64,000 nucleotides of DNA from Actinomadura macrotermitis (GTDB lineage: Bacteria; Actinomycetota; Actinomycetes; Streptosporangiales; Streptosporangiaceae), in assembly GCF_009604375.1 (NCBI RefSeq), contig NZ_WEGH01000007.1:1-64000 (forward strand). The letters run 5' to 3'. Shown piece by piece: positions 7,996 to 16,244 of the stretch. Each line of letters starts with the position of its first letter. Positions within the stretch are counted from its first letter, which is position 1. Both the position numbers and the translations under genes were made by a program. Below the pieces are notes generated by a model. The model was not told where the DNA came from, did not search any database, and saw only the letters and a program-made list of their open reading frames with translations.

Positions 7996-9131
7996 TGGTC
8001 AACGCATCGGCGACGCATGCGCGCGTCCGCGACGAAATCGTCAGGCTGGTCCACCGGGGGCTGGCCGTGCCGGACTTCGCGCGGGCCGTCGGCGAGGCCC
8101 TGGTCCGGGCCGTGCCCGCCGAGGGCACCTGCCTGATGACGACCGACCCGGCGACCATGCTCCCGACCGCGGAGTTCGTGGAGAACGGCCTGCCGGCGGC
8201 CGCACTGCTGCGGCTCGTGGAGATCGAGGTGCGCGAGCCGGACTTCAACACGTGGGCGCGGCTCGCCCGCGCCGGCCGCCCGGCCGGCAGCCTGAGCGAG
8301 GCCACCGCCGGTGATCTCGACCGCAGCCTGCGGCAGCGGGAGATCCGCCGCCCCGGGGGATTCGCCGATGAGCTGCGGGTGGTGCTCGCCGGCGGCACCG
8401 GGACATGGGGACAACTGACCGTGTTCCGGGAGGCGGGCCGTCCGCACTTCTCCCCGGCCGAGGTGGAGTTCGTGTCGTCGATCGCCGGCCTGATCACCGA
8501 CGGGCTGCGGCGCGGCCTGCTGCTCGGCGACGCGCAGGCCGGTGACGACGACGTCGGCCTGCTGGTCCTCGACGCCGATGACGGCGTGCGCATGTCCAAC
8601 AGGGCGGCGGATCACCTGCTGGACGAGCTGAGCGCCGGCGACAGGCCGGGCGCCCGGCTGCCCCTGGTGGTCTCCGCCGTCGCCCGCCAGGCCCGTTCCC
8701 TCTGCGGCCCGGCGACGGGTGCGGCGCCCGCGCCGGCCGATGCCCGGCCGGCCAGGGCCCGGGCGCGCACCCGGGCCGGCCGGTGGCTGATCGTCCGGGG
8801 CTCGCTGCTGAACGACGGCCCGCCACCGCAGGTCGCGGTGATGCTGGAAGCCGCCCGCCCCGCGGAGATGGCGCCCCTGATGGTCGACGCCTACGGTTTC
8901 ACCGACAGCGAGCGCAGGGTCACCGAACTGGTGGCCCAGGGCCTGTCCACCAAGCAGATCGCCGGCCGGCTGCGCGTGTCGTCGTACACCGTGCAGGACC
9001 ACCTGAAGTCGATCTTCGCCAAATCCGGCACCGGTTCACGCGGCGACCTGACCGCCCGGTTGTTCTTCGACCATTACGCCGCCTCCCTGACGTCGGGAAC
9101 GGCGCAGGCGGGCGGTGGTGAAGGGCTCTGA
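7995..9131 (+). CDS. LuxR-family transcriptional regulator with GAF-like sensor
   Basis: The product is about 378 residues. A C-terminal LuxR helix-turn-helix (last about 75 residues) has FTDSERRVTELVAQGLSTKQ, IAGRLRVSSYTVQDHLKSIF. The N-terminal part resembles a GAF/PAS-type sensor (RPHFSPAEVEFVSSIAGLIT, then LLVLDADDGVRMSNRAADHL). The region around residues 240-260 is Ala/Pro/Arg-rich and probably a linker. The gene diverges from the YceI/reductase operon with a palindrome between them, so control of that operon is the simplest hypothesis. It ends 22 bases before a convergent gene. The ligand is unknown. Confidence 0.9.
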   Translation: MVNASATHARVRDEIVRLVHRGLAVPDFARAVGEALVRAVPAEGTCLMTTDPATMLPTAEFVENGLPAAALLRLVEIEVREPDFNTWARLARAGRPAGSLSEATAGDLDRSLRQREIRRPGGFADELRVVLAGGTGTWGQLTVFREAGRPHFSPAEVEFVSSIAGLITDGLRRGLLLGDAQAGDDDVGLLVLDADDGVRMSNRAADHLLDELSAGDRPGARLPLVVSAVARQARSLCGPATGAAPAPADARPARARARTRAGRWLIVRGSLLNDGPPPQVAVMLEAARPAEMAPLMVDAYGFTDSERRVTELVAQGLSTKQIAGRLRVSSYTVQDHLKSIFAKSGTGSRGDLTARLFFDHYAASLTSGTAQAGGGEGL

Positions 9132-9153
9132 CCCTCGCGAGCGATAGGGACGC

Positions 9154-9624
9154 CTATGCCGCCGGAGGCTGCGGAGGTTCGTTCAGGCGACGCACGACCC
9201 GTTTGATGCCGACCAAAGTCCCGTATCGCTTCCGGTCCTTGAAGTCCTGCCAACTCCACACGGTGGGGTATCCGACCTCGGCGCACAAGTGCAGGATCTG
9301 GTCCTCCCCGGCGCAGACTCCCACGTGGGCGCCCCATGCATCCTGGTCAGCGTTGAACAGGACCAGGTCCAAAGGGCAGGCCACTGCGACCCGCTCGGTG
9401 AATTCCGCATCGGTCCAAAGCTCGCTCGACCGCAGGTCAGGCGGGTCGAACCCGAACAATCTGAGCACCTCATACGCGAACAGTTGGCAGTTGGCCCCGT
9501 CGGCGAGCCCTGGTCTGTCGGCCACTAGGGGCGACCCCGGAAAACGCTCACCGACATACCGAGTGGCCCACAGGCCATCCGGCAACTTCTCCAGCACGGT
9601 TCCCTCCAGGACATCGCCACTCAA
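9154..9624 (-). CDS. NlpC/P60-like (papain fold) hypothetical protein
   Basis: A 156-residue protein whose residue pattern fits a papain-like fold: GANCQLFAYEVLRLFGF offers a nucleophile Cys at the start of a helix, and AWGAHVGVCAGEDQILHLCA offers a His in a strand, with ELWTDAEFTERV between. There is no signal peptide, so it is not an obvious wall hydrolase. Similar small cytoplasmic actinomycete proteins are uncharacterised. It is a single gene, convergent with the LuxR gene. The catalytic assignment is inferred from pattern only. Confidence 0.7.
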   Translation of the reverse strand: MSGDVLEGTVLEKLPDGLWATRYVGERFPGSPLVADRPGLADGANCQLFAYEVLRLFGFDPPDLRSSELWTDAEFTERVAVACPLDLVLFNADQDAWGAHVGVCAGEDQILHLCAEVGYPTVWSWQDFKDRKRYGTLVGIKRVVRRLNEPPQPPAA

Positions 9625-9730
9625 GCAGGCCGCCCGCCGACGGCTGCGGCCCTACTCTGCCAGGGCACGATCATGACCACGAGCCGGCCGTACACCAAGT
9701 CGTCAATCTGGATCTGCTGGCAGGCGATTC

Positions 9731-11188
9731 TTATTTCCTCCGCCATTTCAGGAACCAGTGCCGTGGAGTGCCTGGCTGGGACTGCGGCGCTGGGGAACGC
9801 AGGCCGAGTATGAAACGGAGCCCTTTGAGCGTCCGTTCGTTCAATGCGCCGGCGGCATCATCGACCAGGCCGGCCATGTCCTGGGGAACCGGTGGCAGGT
9901 ACTGCTGGGTTTGCAGCCATGCTTGTACATCGGTGGCCGCCACGGTCCGGATCGCCGGGTCTACGTCTTCGATCAGCAGCAGGTCGGCCCTGAGCCGGAT
10001 CCAGGGGCCCTGATCGAGCAGCAGCCGTTGTCCGGCGCGGCGGGTGGCCGGGGGGAGCCCGGCGGCGATCAACGGCCACAGCTTCTCCTCCGGCACCGGG
10101 TGGTCGCGGAGAGCGCGCCTGACCTGGCGGAGCACGCGGCCCGACGGGTCGTGCAGCATCGCGACGAGCGTGTCCGGATCATCGGCTCCCAGGGTGTGCA
10201 GCGTGCGCACCGCTTCGGCGCGCACGGCGGGGCGTGGATCCTCCAGCGCGGCCTGCGCGAAGGGGGCGTCTTCGCGGGTCCCGGTCTCCGCCAGTCCTGC
10301 GATCCTGGCGGGGGTCGCCTGGACGCGCAGGGCGACGCGGTAGTGCTCCGCCGGGTCGAGGCCGGCGCGGCGCAGTCCCAGGTGGGCCGTCTCGCGGACC
10401 ACGCGGGCTCGGTCGTCCAGACGCGGGGCGCAGAGCGCGGCGTCCCCGTCCAGCGCGGGCCGGGTGAGGGCCAGGGCCCGGATGGTCGGGACCGGGCTGC
10501 GCAGGAGGGGCAAGAGCGCCGCGGCGTCCTCCGTCAGGGCGGCGGCCGCCTCGGCGCAGCGCACCGCGACGATCTGGTCGGGATCCTCGACGGCCGCGCG
10601 GAGGAGACGTTCGGTGGGCAGGAGACCGGCCTCGACGGCGATCTGGACGGTGTGCCTGCGGGCGTTCCTGTCGCGGCAGGAGAGGGCGGGCTCCAGCAGG
10701 CGGTCGGGGAAACGATGTAGCGCGGCACCGACGAGGGAGATCAGTTCGGCCGCCCTGCTGCGGTCGCGCATGGCCGCAGCCATCGTCAGCAGGACCTGGA
10801 AGCGGTGCGGCGCCGGATCGGCCAGGAGTTCCGCCAGGAGGCGCAGTGCGGTGTCCCGGACAGGCGCCACCCAATCGGTGGCGCGGATGGCGAGCACCGG
10901 CAGCAGGTCGTCGCGGGTAAGGAGAGTGGTCGCGCGCTCGCGATTCCGTCCGTCGCGGTCGCAGGCACTGAGCGCCAGAGCCAGGGGAGTCTCGCTGCGC
11001 AGGACGGAAGTCCAGCCCTCGACCCACCATTCGCTGCGCACCGCCGAGTCCAGCGCAAGCCAATGGCGTGGGTGCGTCAGGCCGCCCAGGGCGGCCTGAG
11101 CGGCTTCGGGGACGGTCGCCGCATCACGCAGGAAGGCCATGGCGCGCTCACGGTCCGCCCGTCTTCCTGTGGTCAGGTCGTCGGTCAC
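9731..11188 (-). CDS. HEAT-repeat-like hypothetical protein
   Basis: About 485 residues made almost entirely of short paired helices, read as degenerate HEAT/Armadillo repeats: WVAPVRDTALRLLAELLADP, DPRPAVRAEAVRTLHTLGAD, DPSGRVLRQVRRALRDHPVP and DVDPAIRTVAATDVQAWLQT are clear examples. No catalytic, membrane or signal motif is visible, so a scaffold or protein-binding role is likely. The start is uncertain: GTG (VTDDLTTG) is used here, with ATG at 11140 as an alternative; neither has a strong ribosome site. The frame stays open far upstream through the MFS gene, but that part has no protein-like character. Confidence 0.8.
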   Translation of the reverse strand: MTDDLTTGRRADRERAMAFLRDAATVPEAAQAALGGLTHPRHWLALDSAVRSEWWVEGWTSVLRSETPLALALSACDRDGRNRERATTLLTRDDLLPVLAIRATDWVAPVRDTALRLLAELLADPAPHRFQVLLTMAAAMRDRSRAAELISLVGAALHRFPDRLLEPALSCRDRNARRHTVQIAVEAGLLPTERLLRAAVEDPDQIVAVRCAEAAAALTEDAAALLPLLRSPVPTIRALALTRPALDGDAALCAPRLDDRARVVRETAHLGLRRAGLDPAEHYRVALRVQATPARIAGLAETGTREDAPFAQAALEDPRPAVRAEAVRTLHTLGADDPDTLVAMLHDPSGRVLRQVRRALRDHPVPEEKLWPLIAAGLPPATRRAGQRLLLDQGPWIRLRADLLLIEDVDPAIRTVAATDVQAWLQTQQYLPPVPQDMAGLVDDAAGALNERTLKGLRFILGLRSPAPQSQPGTPRHWFLKWRRK

Positions 11189-11337
11189 CTGTCCAGTCTC
11201 GGGCTTGGATGCGGAGTCCACGAACCGCCGGTGCCCGGCCGACCGCTGATCACCTTGATCTGGGTTGAAGCGGGGACGCGCCGGGCGATGCCGCCCTCGC
11301 CCGGGGGCGGCCGGGCGAGGGGGGTCGTGCGGGCGTT

Positions 11338-12561
11338 TTATGGGGTCGTCCCTTCGCGCTTGGCGGGGAAGCCGTGGGTGCGGGCGGCGAGGACGGCGAT
11401 CAGCACCGGCACCAGGAGCGCGAGGACGCTCCACGGCAAAGAGGTGGTGCCGAGCAGGCCGAGGAGGACGCCGCCGGCGACCCCGCCGCCGGCCATGGCC
11501 ACGTTCCACAGGGTGACGAGCATGGCCTGCGCGGCGTCCGCCGCCTCGCCGCCCGCGTCGCCCACGGCGGTCTGCAGGAGGGTGGGCGCGCCGCCCCAGC
11601 CGAGGCCCCAGAGCGTGACGGCGACGTAGACCAGGGCGGGGCTTTCGGCCGGGACGGCCAGGATGGCCGCCGCCACGGCGACGAGCAGGGCGCTGGCGAT
11701 GGTGAGGGCGCGCAGCCGGCGGTGGATGTGGACGCCCACGATCCAGATGCTCGCCATGGAGGCCACGCCGAAGACCAGCAGCACGAGGTCGGTGGAGCCG
11801 CCCATGCCGAGGTGGGCGAGGAACGTGGCGATGTAGGTGTAGAGGATGGTGTGGGCCAGGACGAAGACCAGGGTGACGAACAGGACCGCGGGCACGCCGG
11901 GGACGGTGAGCGCGCGCAGCATCGGGGGGCGGCTCCCGGCGCGCTGCCCGGGATGGTCCGGGACGGACGCGACGATCCAGGCGAGCAGGGCGATGGTGAG
12001 GCCGGTCATCGTCAGGAACGCCGTCTGCCAGTTCACCACCTTGCCGAGGAAGGTCCCCGCGGGCACGCCGAGCGACAGCGCGACCGGGATGCCGGCCATG
12101 GCGATCGCGATGGCCTTGCCCTGCAGGTGGACGGGCGCCATGCGGCGGGCGTACCCGGCGAGCAGCGCCCAGGCCAGGCCCGCGGCCACCCCGGCGACGA
12201 AGCGGGCCGCCATGGTCAGGGGGTAGTTCGCCGAGAGGGCGGTGACGGTGTTGGCGACGGCGAAGCCCGCCACCGCCGTCAGCAGCAGGCGCTTGCGCCG
12301 CCAGCCCGCGGTGGCCGCGGTCAGCGGGATCGCGGTGAGCGCGGTGCCGATCGCGTAGATCGTCACCGTCTGTCCCGTGGCGGACTCGCCGACGCCGAGG
12401 TCGGCGCTCATCGCGGGCAGCAGGCCCGCGGGCAGCGTCTCGGTCAGGCTGGTGATGAAGACGGCGGTGGCGAGCGCGAGGAGCGCGGAGAGGGGGAGCC
12501 CGCGGCCGGCGGAGGCGGCCGGCGGCGCGGGCTCGGTGGTGTCGGTTCGCATGCCGGACAT
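11338..12561 (-). CDS. MFS transporter, AraJ/DHA1-type efflux family
   Basis: A 407-residue protein with 12 predicted membrane helices. It shows the DHA1 pattern SLTETLPAGLLPAMSADLGVG in helix 1-loop, the inter-helix RKR loop (GWRRKRLLL), and GLAWALLAGYARRMAP in helix 4-5, then GIPVALSLGVPAGTFLG, the antiporter-like motif C. Such proteins export sugars, arabinose or drugs such as chloramphenicol. The ATG chosen has AGG seven bases upstream; an ATG 15 bases earlier is possible. It diverges from a cupin gene. The substrate cannot be read from the sequence. Confidence 0.92.
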   Translation of the reverse strand: MSGMRTDTTEPAPPAASAGRGLPLSALLALATAVFITSLTETLPAGLLPAMSADLGVGESATGQTVTIYAIGTALTAIPLTAATAGWRRKRLLLTAVAGFAVANTVTALSANYPLTMAARFVAGVAAGLAWALLAGYARRMAPVHLQGKAIAIAMAGIPVALSLGVPAGTFLGKVVNWQTAFLTMTGLTIALLAWIVASVPDHPGQRAGSRPPMLRALTVPGVPAVLFVTLVFVLAHTILYTYIATFLAHLGMGGSTDLVLLVFGVASMASIWIVGVHIHRRLRALTIASALLVAVAAAILAVPAESPALVYVAVTLWGLGWGGAPTLLQTAVGDAGGEAADAAQAMLVTLWNVAMAGGGVAGGVLLGLLGTTSLPWSVLALLVPVLIAVLAARTHGFPAKREGTTP

Positions 12562-12692
12562 GGTGGAACCTGACATTGATGTGAGTTTCAAGCCGCCGGC
12601 CGATGAGCTGGATCACAGGCCCCGCGGCGTATCATCCTGCTCCGGCATGATCATCCCGTTCGTGCCGCCGTCCAGCTGAGAGAGCCGCCACG

Positions 12693-13184
12693 ATGACCTA
12701 CCCGCCACCCCGCTACCTCGGCGACCAGGGGGAGATCAACGCCACCTACCGGCCCGACGGCCACGAGCCGGAGCTGACCTACCCCACCACCGGCAACACC
12801 GTCCACTACCTGGCCACCGGTGCCACCACCAACGGGCAGTTCGGGCTCTACCGGTGGGAGATGGGGCCCGAGCCGAGCGGGCCCGACGCGCACTTCCACA
12901 AGTCGATCTCCGAGTCGTTCTACATCCTCGCCGGGACCGTGCGGATCTATGACGGCTCCCGCTGGATCGACACCCGGCCGGGGGACTTCGTGCACGTCCC
13001 CGAGGGCGGTGTGCACGCCTTCCGCAACGAGTCGGGGGAGCCGGCGTCGATGCTGCTGCACTTCGCCCCCGGTGCGCCGCGCGAGGGCTACTTCGAGGGG
13101 CTGGCGGAGTTCGCGATCTCCGGGCGCCCGAGCGACGAGGAACTGACCGAGTTCTATCTGCGGCACGACACGCACTGGCTCTGA
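12693..13184 (+). CDS. Cupin-domain protein
   Basis: A 163-residue single-domain cupin. Motif 1 is PDAHFHKSISESFYILAGTV (His pair and Glu as metal ligands) and motif 2 is PGDFVHVPEGGVHAFRNES with the third His. No other domain and no signal peptide is present. It could be a small dioxygenase, isomerase or binding protein. It diverges from the MFS gene across about 130 bases and precedes a methyltransferase on the same strand by about 85 bases. The ATG follows GAGAG at a usable distance. Confidence 0.92.
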   Translation: MTYPPPRYLGDQGEINATYRPDGHEPELTYPTTGNTVHYLATGATTNGQFGLYRWEMGPEPSGPDAHFHKSISESFYILAGTVRIYDGSRWIDTRPGDFVHVPEGGVHAFRNESGEPASMLLHFAPGAPREGYFEGLAEFAISGRPSDEELTEFYLRHDTHWL

Positions 13185-13270
13185 GCCGGGCGTGACGAAC
13201 GGGTCACGCAGCGTCCGGGCGTCGGGCAGCATGGGGCGTCACCATACGTTCGGACCCCGGGGGCGGAACC

Positions 13271-14020
13271 TTGCCCGAATTGCGGCACCACGAGATCGCT
13301 GAGGCCGGTCATCGCATCCTCAACCCGTTCAGCGCCGGGAAGCTGCGGCTGCTCGGCGAGGTCGGCCGGGTGGGGCCGCGGACGCGCGTCCTCGACCTGG
13401 CCTGCGGCAAGGGTGAGCTGCTCTGCCAGTGGGCCGCCGCGTTCGGGGCCCGGGGGCACGGCGTCGACCTGAGCGAGGTGTTCCTGGCGGCCGCGCGGGA
13501 GCGGGCCCGGGAGCTGGACGTGGCGGACCGGGCCGGCTTCGAGCACGGCGACGCCGGCCGGTACCGCCCGGAGCCGGGCGCCTACGACGTGGTCTCGTGC
13601 ATCGGCGCGACCTGGATCGGCGGCGGCGTGGGCGGGACGATCGAGCTCATGCGCCCCGCCCTCGCTCCCGGCGGCCTGCTCATGATCGGGGACCCGTACT
13701 GGAACGAGCCGCCGCCGCCGGGCGCCTACGCCGCGCTCGGCTGCGCGCCCGACGACTTCGCCACCCTGCCCGACACGCTGAAGAGGTTCGAGGCCGCGGG
13801 GACCGAGCTGGTGGAGATGGTCCTGGCCGACCAGGACGACTGGGACCGCTACGTGGCCTCCCAGTGGTGGACCGTGCACGAGTGGCTGAAGGCCAACCCG
13901 GGTCATCCCGACGCCGAGGCCATGCGGCGTTTCGCCCATGACGCGCGCCACTCCTACCTGGCCTACAACCGGCGGTATCTGGGCTGGGGCGTGTTCGTGC
14001 TCCGGCCCGGCCCCGCCTGA
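13271..14020 (+). CDS. SAM-dependent class I methyltransferase
   Basis: A 249-residue methyltransferase with motif I VLDLACGKGELLCQWAAAFG, an acidic residue after strand 2 (GHGVDLSEVFLAAA), motif II-like YDVVSCIGATWIGGG and LAPGGLLMIGDPYW. The C-terminal part (DDWDRYVASQWWTVHEWL) is typical of small-molecule methyltransferases of this group. The TTG start is chosen because GGGGGCGGA precedes it by 3-4 bases and the N-terminus PELRHHEIAEAGHRILNPFS matches family proteins as I recall them. The substrate is unknown. Confidence 0.92.
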   Translation: MPELRHHEIAEAGHRILNPFSAGKLRLLGEVGRVGPRTRVLDLACGKGELLCQWAAAFGARGHGVDLSEVFLAAARERARELDVADRAGFEHGDAGRYRPEPGAYDVVSCIGATWIGGGVGGTIELMRPALAPGGLLMIGDPYWNEPPPPGAYAALGCAPDDFATLPDTLKRFEAAGTELVEMVLADQDDWDRYVASQWWTVHEWLKANPGHPDAEAMRRFAHDARHSYLAYNRRYLGWGVFVLRPGPA

Positions 14021-14089
14021 ACGGGCTTCGTAGCGTCCGCGACGCCTGGAGTTCACGGGGCGTCCGCCTTCGGGCGGTACCTGTGGCGG

Positions 14090-14899
14090 GTGAGATCTGT
14101 CGTCGTGCGCGCGGGCGCTGCCGTGGGGCTCGTTCTCGGACTGTCGGGGTGCGTGTCGGCCGCTTCGGCCTCGATCGCGGGGAAGGACGCCGTCGTGATC
14201 GGCGTCAAGGCCGACCAGCCGGGGCTCGGGCAGGCCACCGCCGGGGGCTCCTTCGAGGGGTTCGAGGTGGAGGTCGGCAAGTACGTCGCCCGCCGGATGG
14301 GCGCCTCGCAGGTGCGGTTCCGGGCCGTCACCTCCGAGAACCGCGAGCGCCTGCTGCGCGAGCGCAAGGTCGACCTGGTGCTCGCCTCGTACTCGATCAC
14401 CGCCGAGCGGCTGCGGCAGGTGACCTTCGGCGGCCCCTACTACGTCGCGCACCAGGACATCATGGTCCGCCGCTCCCAGCAGGGCGTCCACACGGTCCGG
14501 GACCTGGCCGGGCGCCGGATGTGCCGGGCCAGCGGGTCGGTCTCCACCGAGCGGATCACCGACGGGCTCGGCATCAGACCCCGGCTGGTGCCCGCCGGCT
14601 CCTACGGCGAGTGCTACGACAGGCTCGTGGCGGGGCAGGTGGACGTGGTGTCGACCGGGGACCTGGTCCTCGCCGGGTTCGTCCGCAAGGGCGGGGTGCG
14701 GATCCTGAACGCGCCGTTCACCGACGAGCGCTACGGCGTCGGCCTGCGCCGCGGCGACATCGACGGGTGCGAGGCGGTCAACCGGGCGCTCACCCTGATG
14801 TACCAGGACGGCACCGCGTCCCGGCTGCTGCACACCTGGTTCGGGTCCTCGGGGCTGAACCTGGTGGAGACCGTCCCGGAGTTCGAGGGATGTTCGTGA
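14090..14899 (+). CDS. Solute-binding lipoprotein, ABC amino-acid type
   Basis: A 269-residue family-3 extracellular binding protein. The signal sequence ends in the lipobox LSGC, with the lipidated Cys at residue 21. The binding domain shows GVKADQPGLG, FEGFEVEVGKYVARRMG, LLRERKVDLVLASYSITAER and FGGPYYVAHQDIMV, as in glutamate or polar amino acid binders. No permease or ATPase gene is adjacent, so it is an orphan, perhaps using a distant transporter or acting in sensing. The GTG start has a weak ribosome site; a GTG five codons later is possible. Confidence 0.88.
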   Translation: MRSVVVRAGAAVGLVLGLSGCVSAASASIAGKDAVVIGVKADQPGLGQATAGGSFEGFEVEVGKYVARRMGASQVRFRAVTSENRERLLRERKVDLVLASYSITAERLRQVTFGGPYYVAHQDIMVRRSQQGVHTVRDLAGRRMCRASGSVSTERITDGLGIRPRLVPAGSYGECYDRLVAGQVDVVSTGDLVLAGFVRKGGVRILNAPFTDERYGVGLRRGDIDGCEAVNRALTLMYQDGTASRLLHTWFGSSGLNLVETVPEFEGCS

Positions 14900-14942
14900 C
14901 GGGCGGCTTGGACGGCGTGCGCGACGGCTCTAGGCTGCACGG

Positions 14943-16244
14943 ATGACCGAGAAGCTGTGGAAGATCGAGCCGTCCGGGCCGCTGCGCGGCGACGTCACCG
15001 TGCGCGGGGCCAAGAACGCGGTCAGCAAGCACATGGTGGCCGCCATGCTCGGCTCGGAACCGAGCACGATCCGCAACGCGCCCGACGTCGGCGAGGTGGG
15101 GATCACCGCGGCGATGCTGGAGCACCTCGGCATGCGGGTGGAGCGGTCCGGCGAGGAGATCACCATCGTGCCCGGCCCGGTCGCCGACCCCAACGTGCCG
15201 AAGGCGTTCACCGGGCTGAACCGCATCCCGATCCTGATGCTCGGCCCGCTGCTGCACCTGGCCGGGGAGGCGTTCGTGCCGCTGGTCGGCGGCGACCCGA
15301 TCGGCCGCCGCCCGGTCGACTTCCACGTCGAGGCGCTGCGCGCGTTCGGCGCCGAGGTGACGATCGCCGAGGACGGCATCCACGCGCGCGCCGAGCGGCT
15401 CGTCGGCACCCGCATCGAACTGCCCTACCCGAGCGTCGGCGCCACCGAGACGGTGCTGCTCGCCGCGGTCCTCGCGCAGGGCAAGACCGTCATCCGCAAC
15501 GCCGCGACCGAGCCGGAGATCATCGAGCTGGCGCTGTTCCTGCAGCGGATGGGCGCCGGGATCTCCTTCAGCCCCGACCGCCGGATCGTGGTGGAGGGCG
15601 TGCCGCGGCTCGGCGGCGCGCAGACCCGGCTGGCGGGCGACCGCATCGAGGCGTTCTCCTACCTGGTCGCCGGCCTGGTCACCGGCGGCGAGGTGCGGGT
15701 GCACGGCTGCCCGCAGGACCGGCTGGTCACCCCGATCACCACGCTGGCCCGGATGGGCGCCCGGTTCGAGATCACCGACGACTGGATCATGGCGTCGGCG
15801 CCGCACGGGCTGCGCCCGGCCGCGGTGCAGACCGACACCCACCCCGGGTTCGCCACCGACTGGCAGACGCCGCTGATGGTGCTGTTCACCCAGGCCGACG
15901 GCATGTCGGTGCTGCACGAGACGGTGTACGAGAACCGGCTCGCCTACGTGCCGGCGCTGCAGAGCATGGGCGCCGAGATCGAGGTGTACGACACCTGCCT
16001 CGGCGGTCCGGCCTGCCGCTACCACGACACCGGCGCGGTGCACTCGGCCGTGGTGCGCGGGGTGTCCAAGCTGCGCGGCGGCGACGTGACGATGCCCGAC
16101 ATCCGGGCCGGGTTCTCGGCGGTGCTCGCCGCCGCGGTCGCCGAGGGGCCGTCGACGCTGCGCGGCGTGCACCACATCGAGCGCGGCTACCACCGGCCGG
16201 TCGAGCAGTTCCGCGCGCTCGGGCTCAGCCTGCGGAGCCAGTGA
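14943..16244 (+). CDS. murA: UDP-N-acetylglucosamine 1-carboxyvinyltransferase homologue (MurA type)
   Basis: A 433-residue EPSP-synthase-fold enzyme for the first committed step of peptidoglycan synthesis (enolpyruvyl transfer from PEP to UDP-GlcNAc). K24-N25 in VRGAKNAVSK, ATDWQTPLMV (the Asp of the TDxQ motif), MPDIRAG and HIERGYHRP are all in place. The fosfomycin-reactive loop reads VGGDPIGRRPVDFH, so residue 118 is Asp instead of the usual Cys, as in mycobacterial MurA, which is fosfomycin-resistant. No other cell-wall gene is near, so it could be a second, divergent MurA. Its 3' end overlaps the convergent monooxygenase by 20 bases. Confidence 0.9.
   Translation: MTEKLWKIEPSGPLRGDVTVRGAKNAVSKHMVAAMLGSEPSTIRNAPDVGEVGITAAMLEHLGMRVERSGEEITIVPGPVADPNVPKAFTGLNRIPILMLGPLLHLAGEAFVPLVGGDPIGRRPVDFHVEALRAFGAEVTIAEDGIHARAERLVGTRIELPYPSVGATETVLLAAVLAQGKTVIRNAATEPEIIELALFLQRMGAGISFSPDRRIVVEGVPRLGGAQTRLAGDRIEAFSYLVAGLVTGGEVRVHGCPQDRLVTPITTLARMGARFEITDDWIMASAPHGLRPAAVQTDTHPGFATDWQTPLMVLFTQADGMSVLHETVYENRLAYVPALQSMGAEIEVYDTCLGGPACRYHDTGAVHSAVVRGVSKLRGGDVTMPDIRAGFSAVLAAAVAEGPSTLRGVHHIERGYHRPVEQFRALGLSLRSQ

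Noticed and set aside
9731..12616. A 961-codon open frame on the minus strand spanning the HEAT-repeat and MFS regions
   Set aside because: Only the distal half has protein-like composition. The proximal half is an Arg/Pro-rich shadow of the MFS gene, which has clear membrane helices in another frame.
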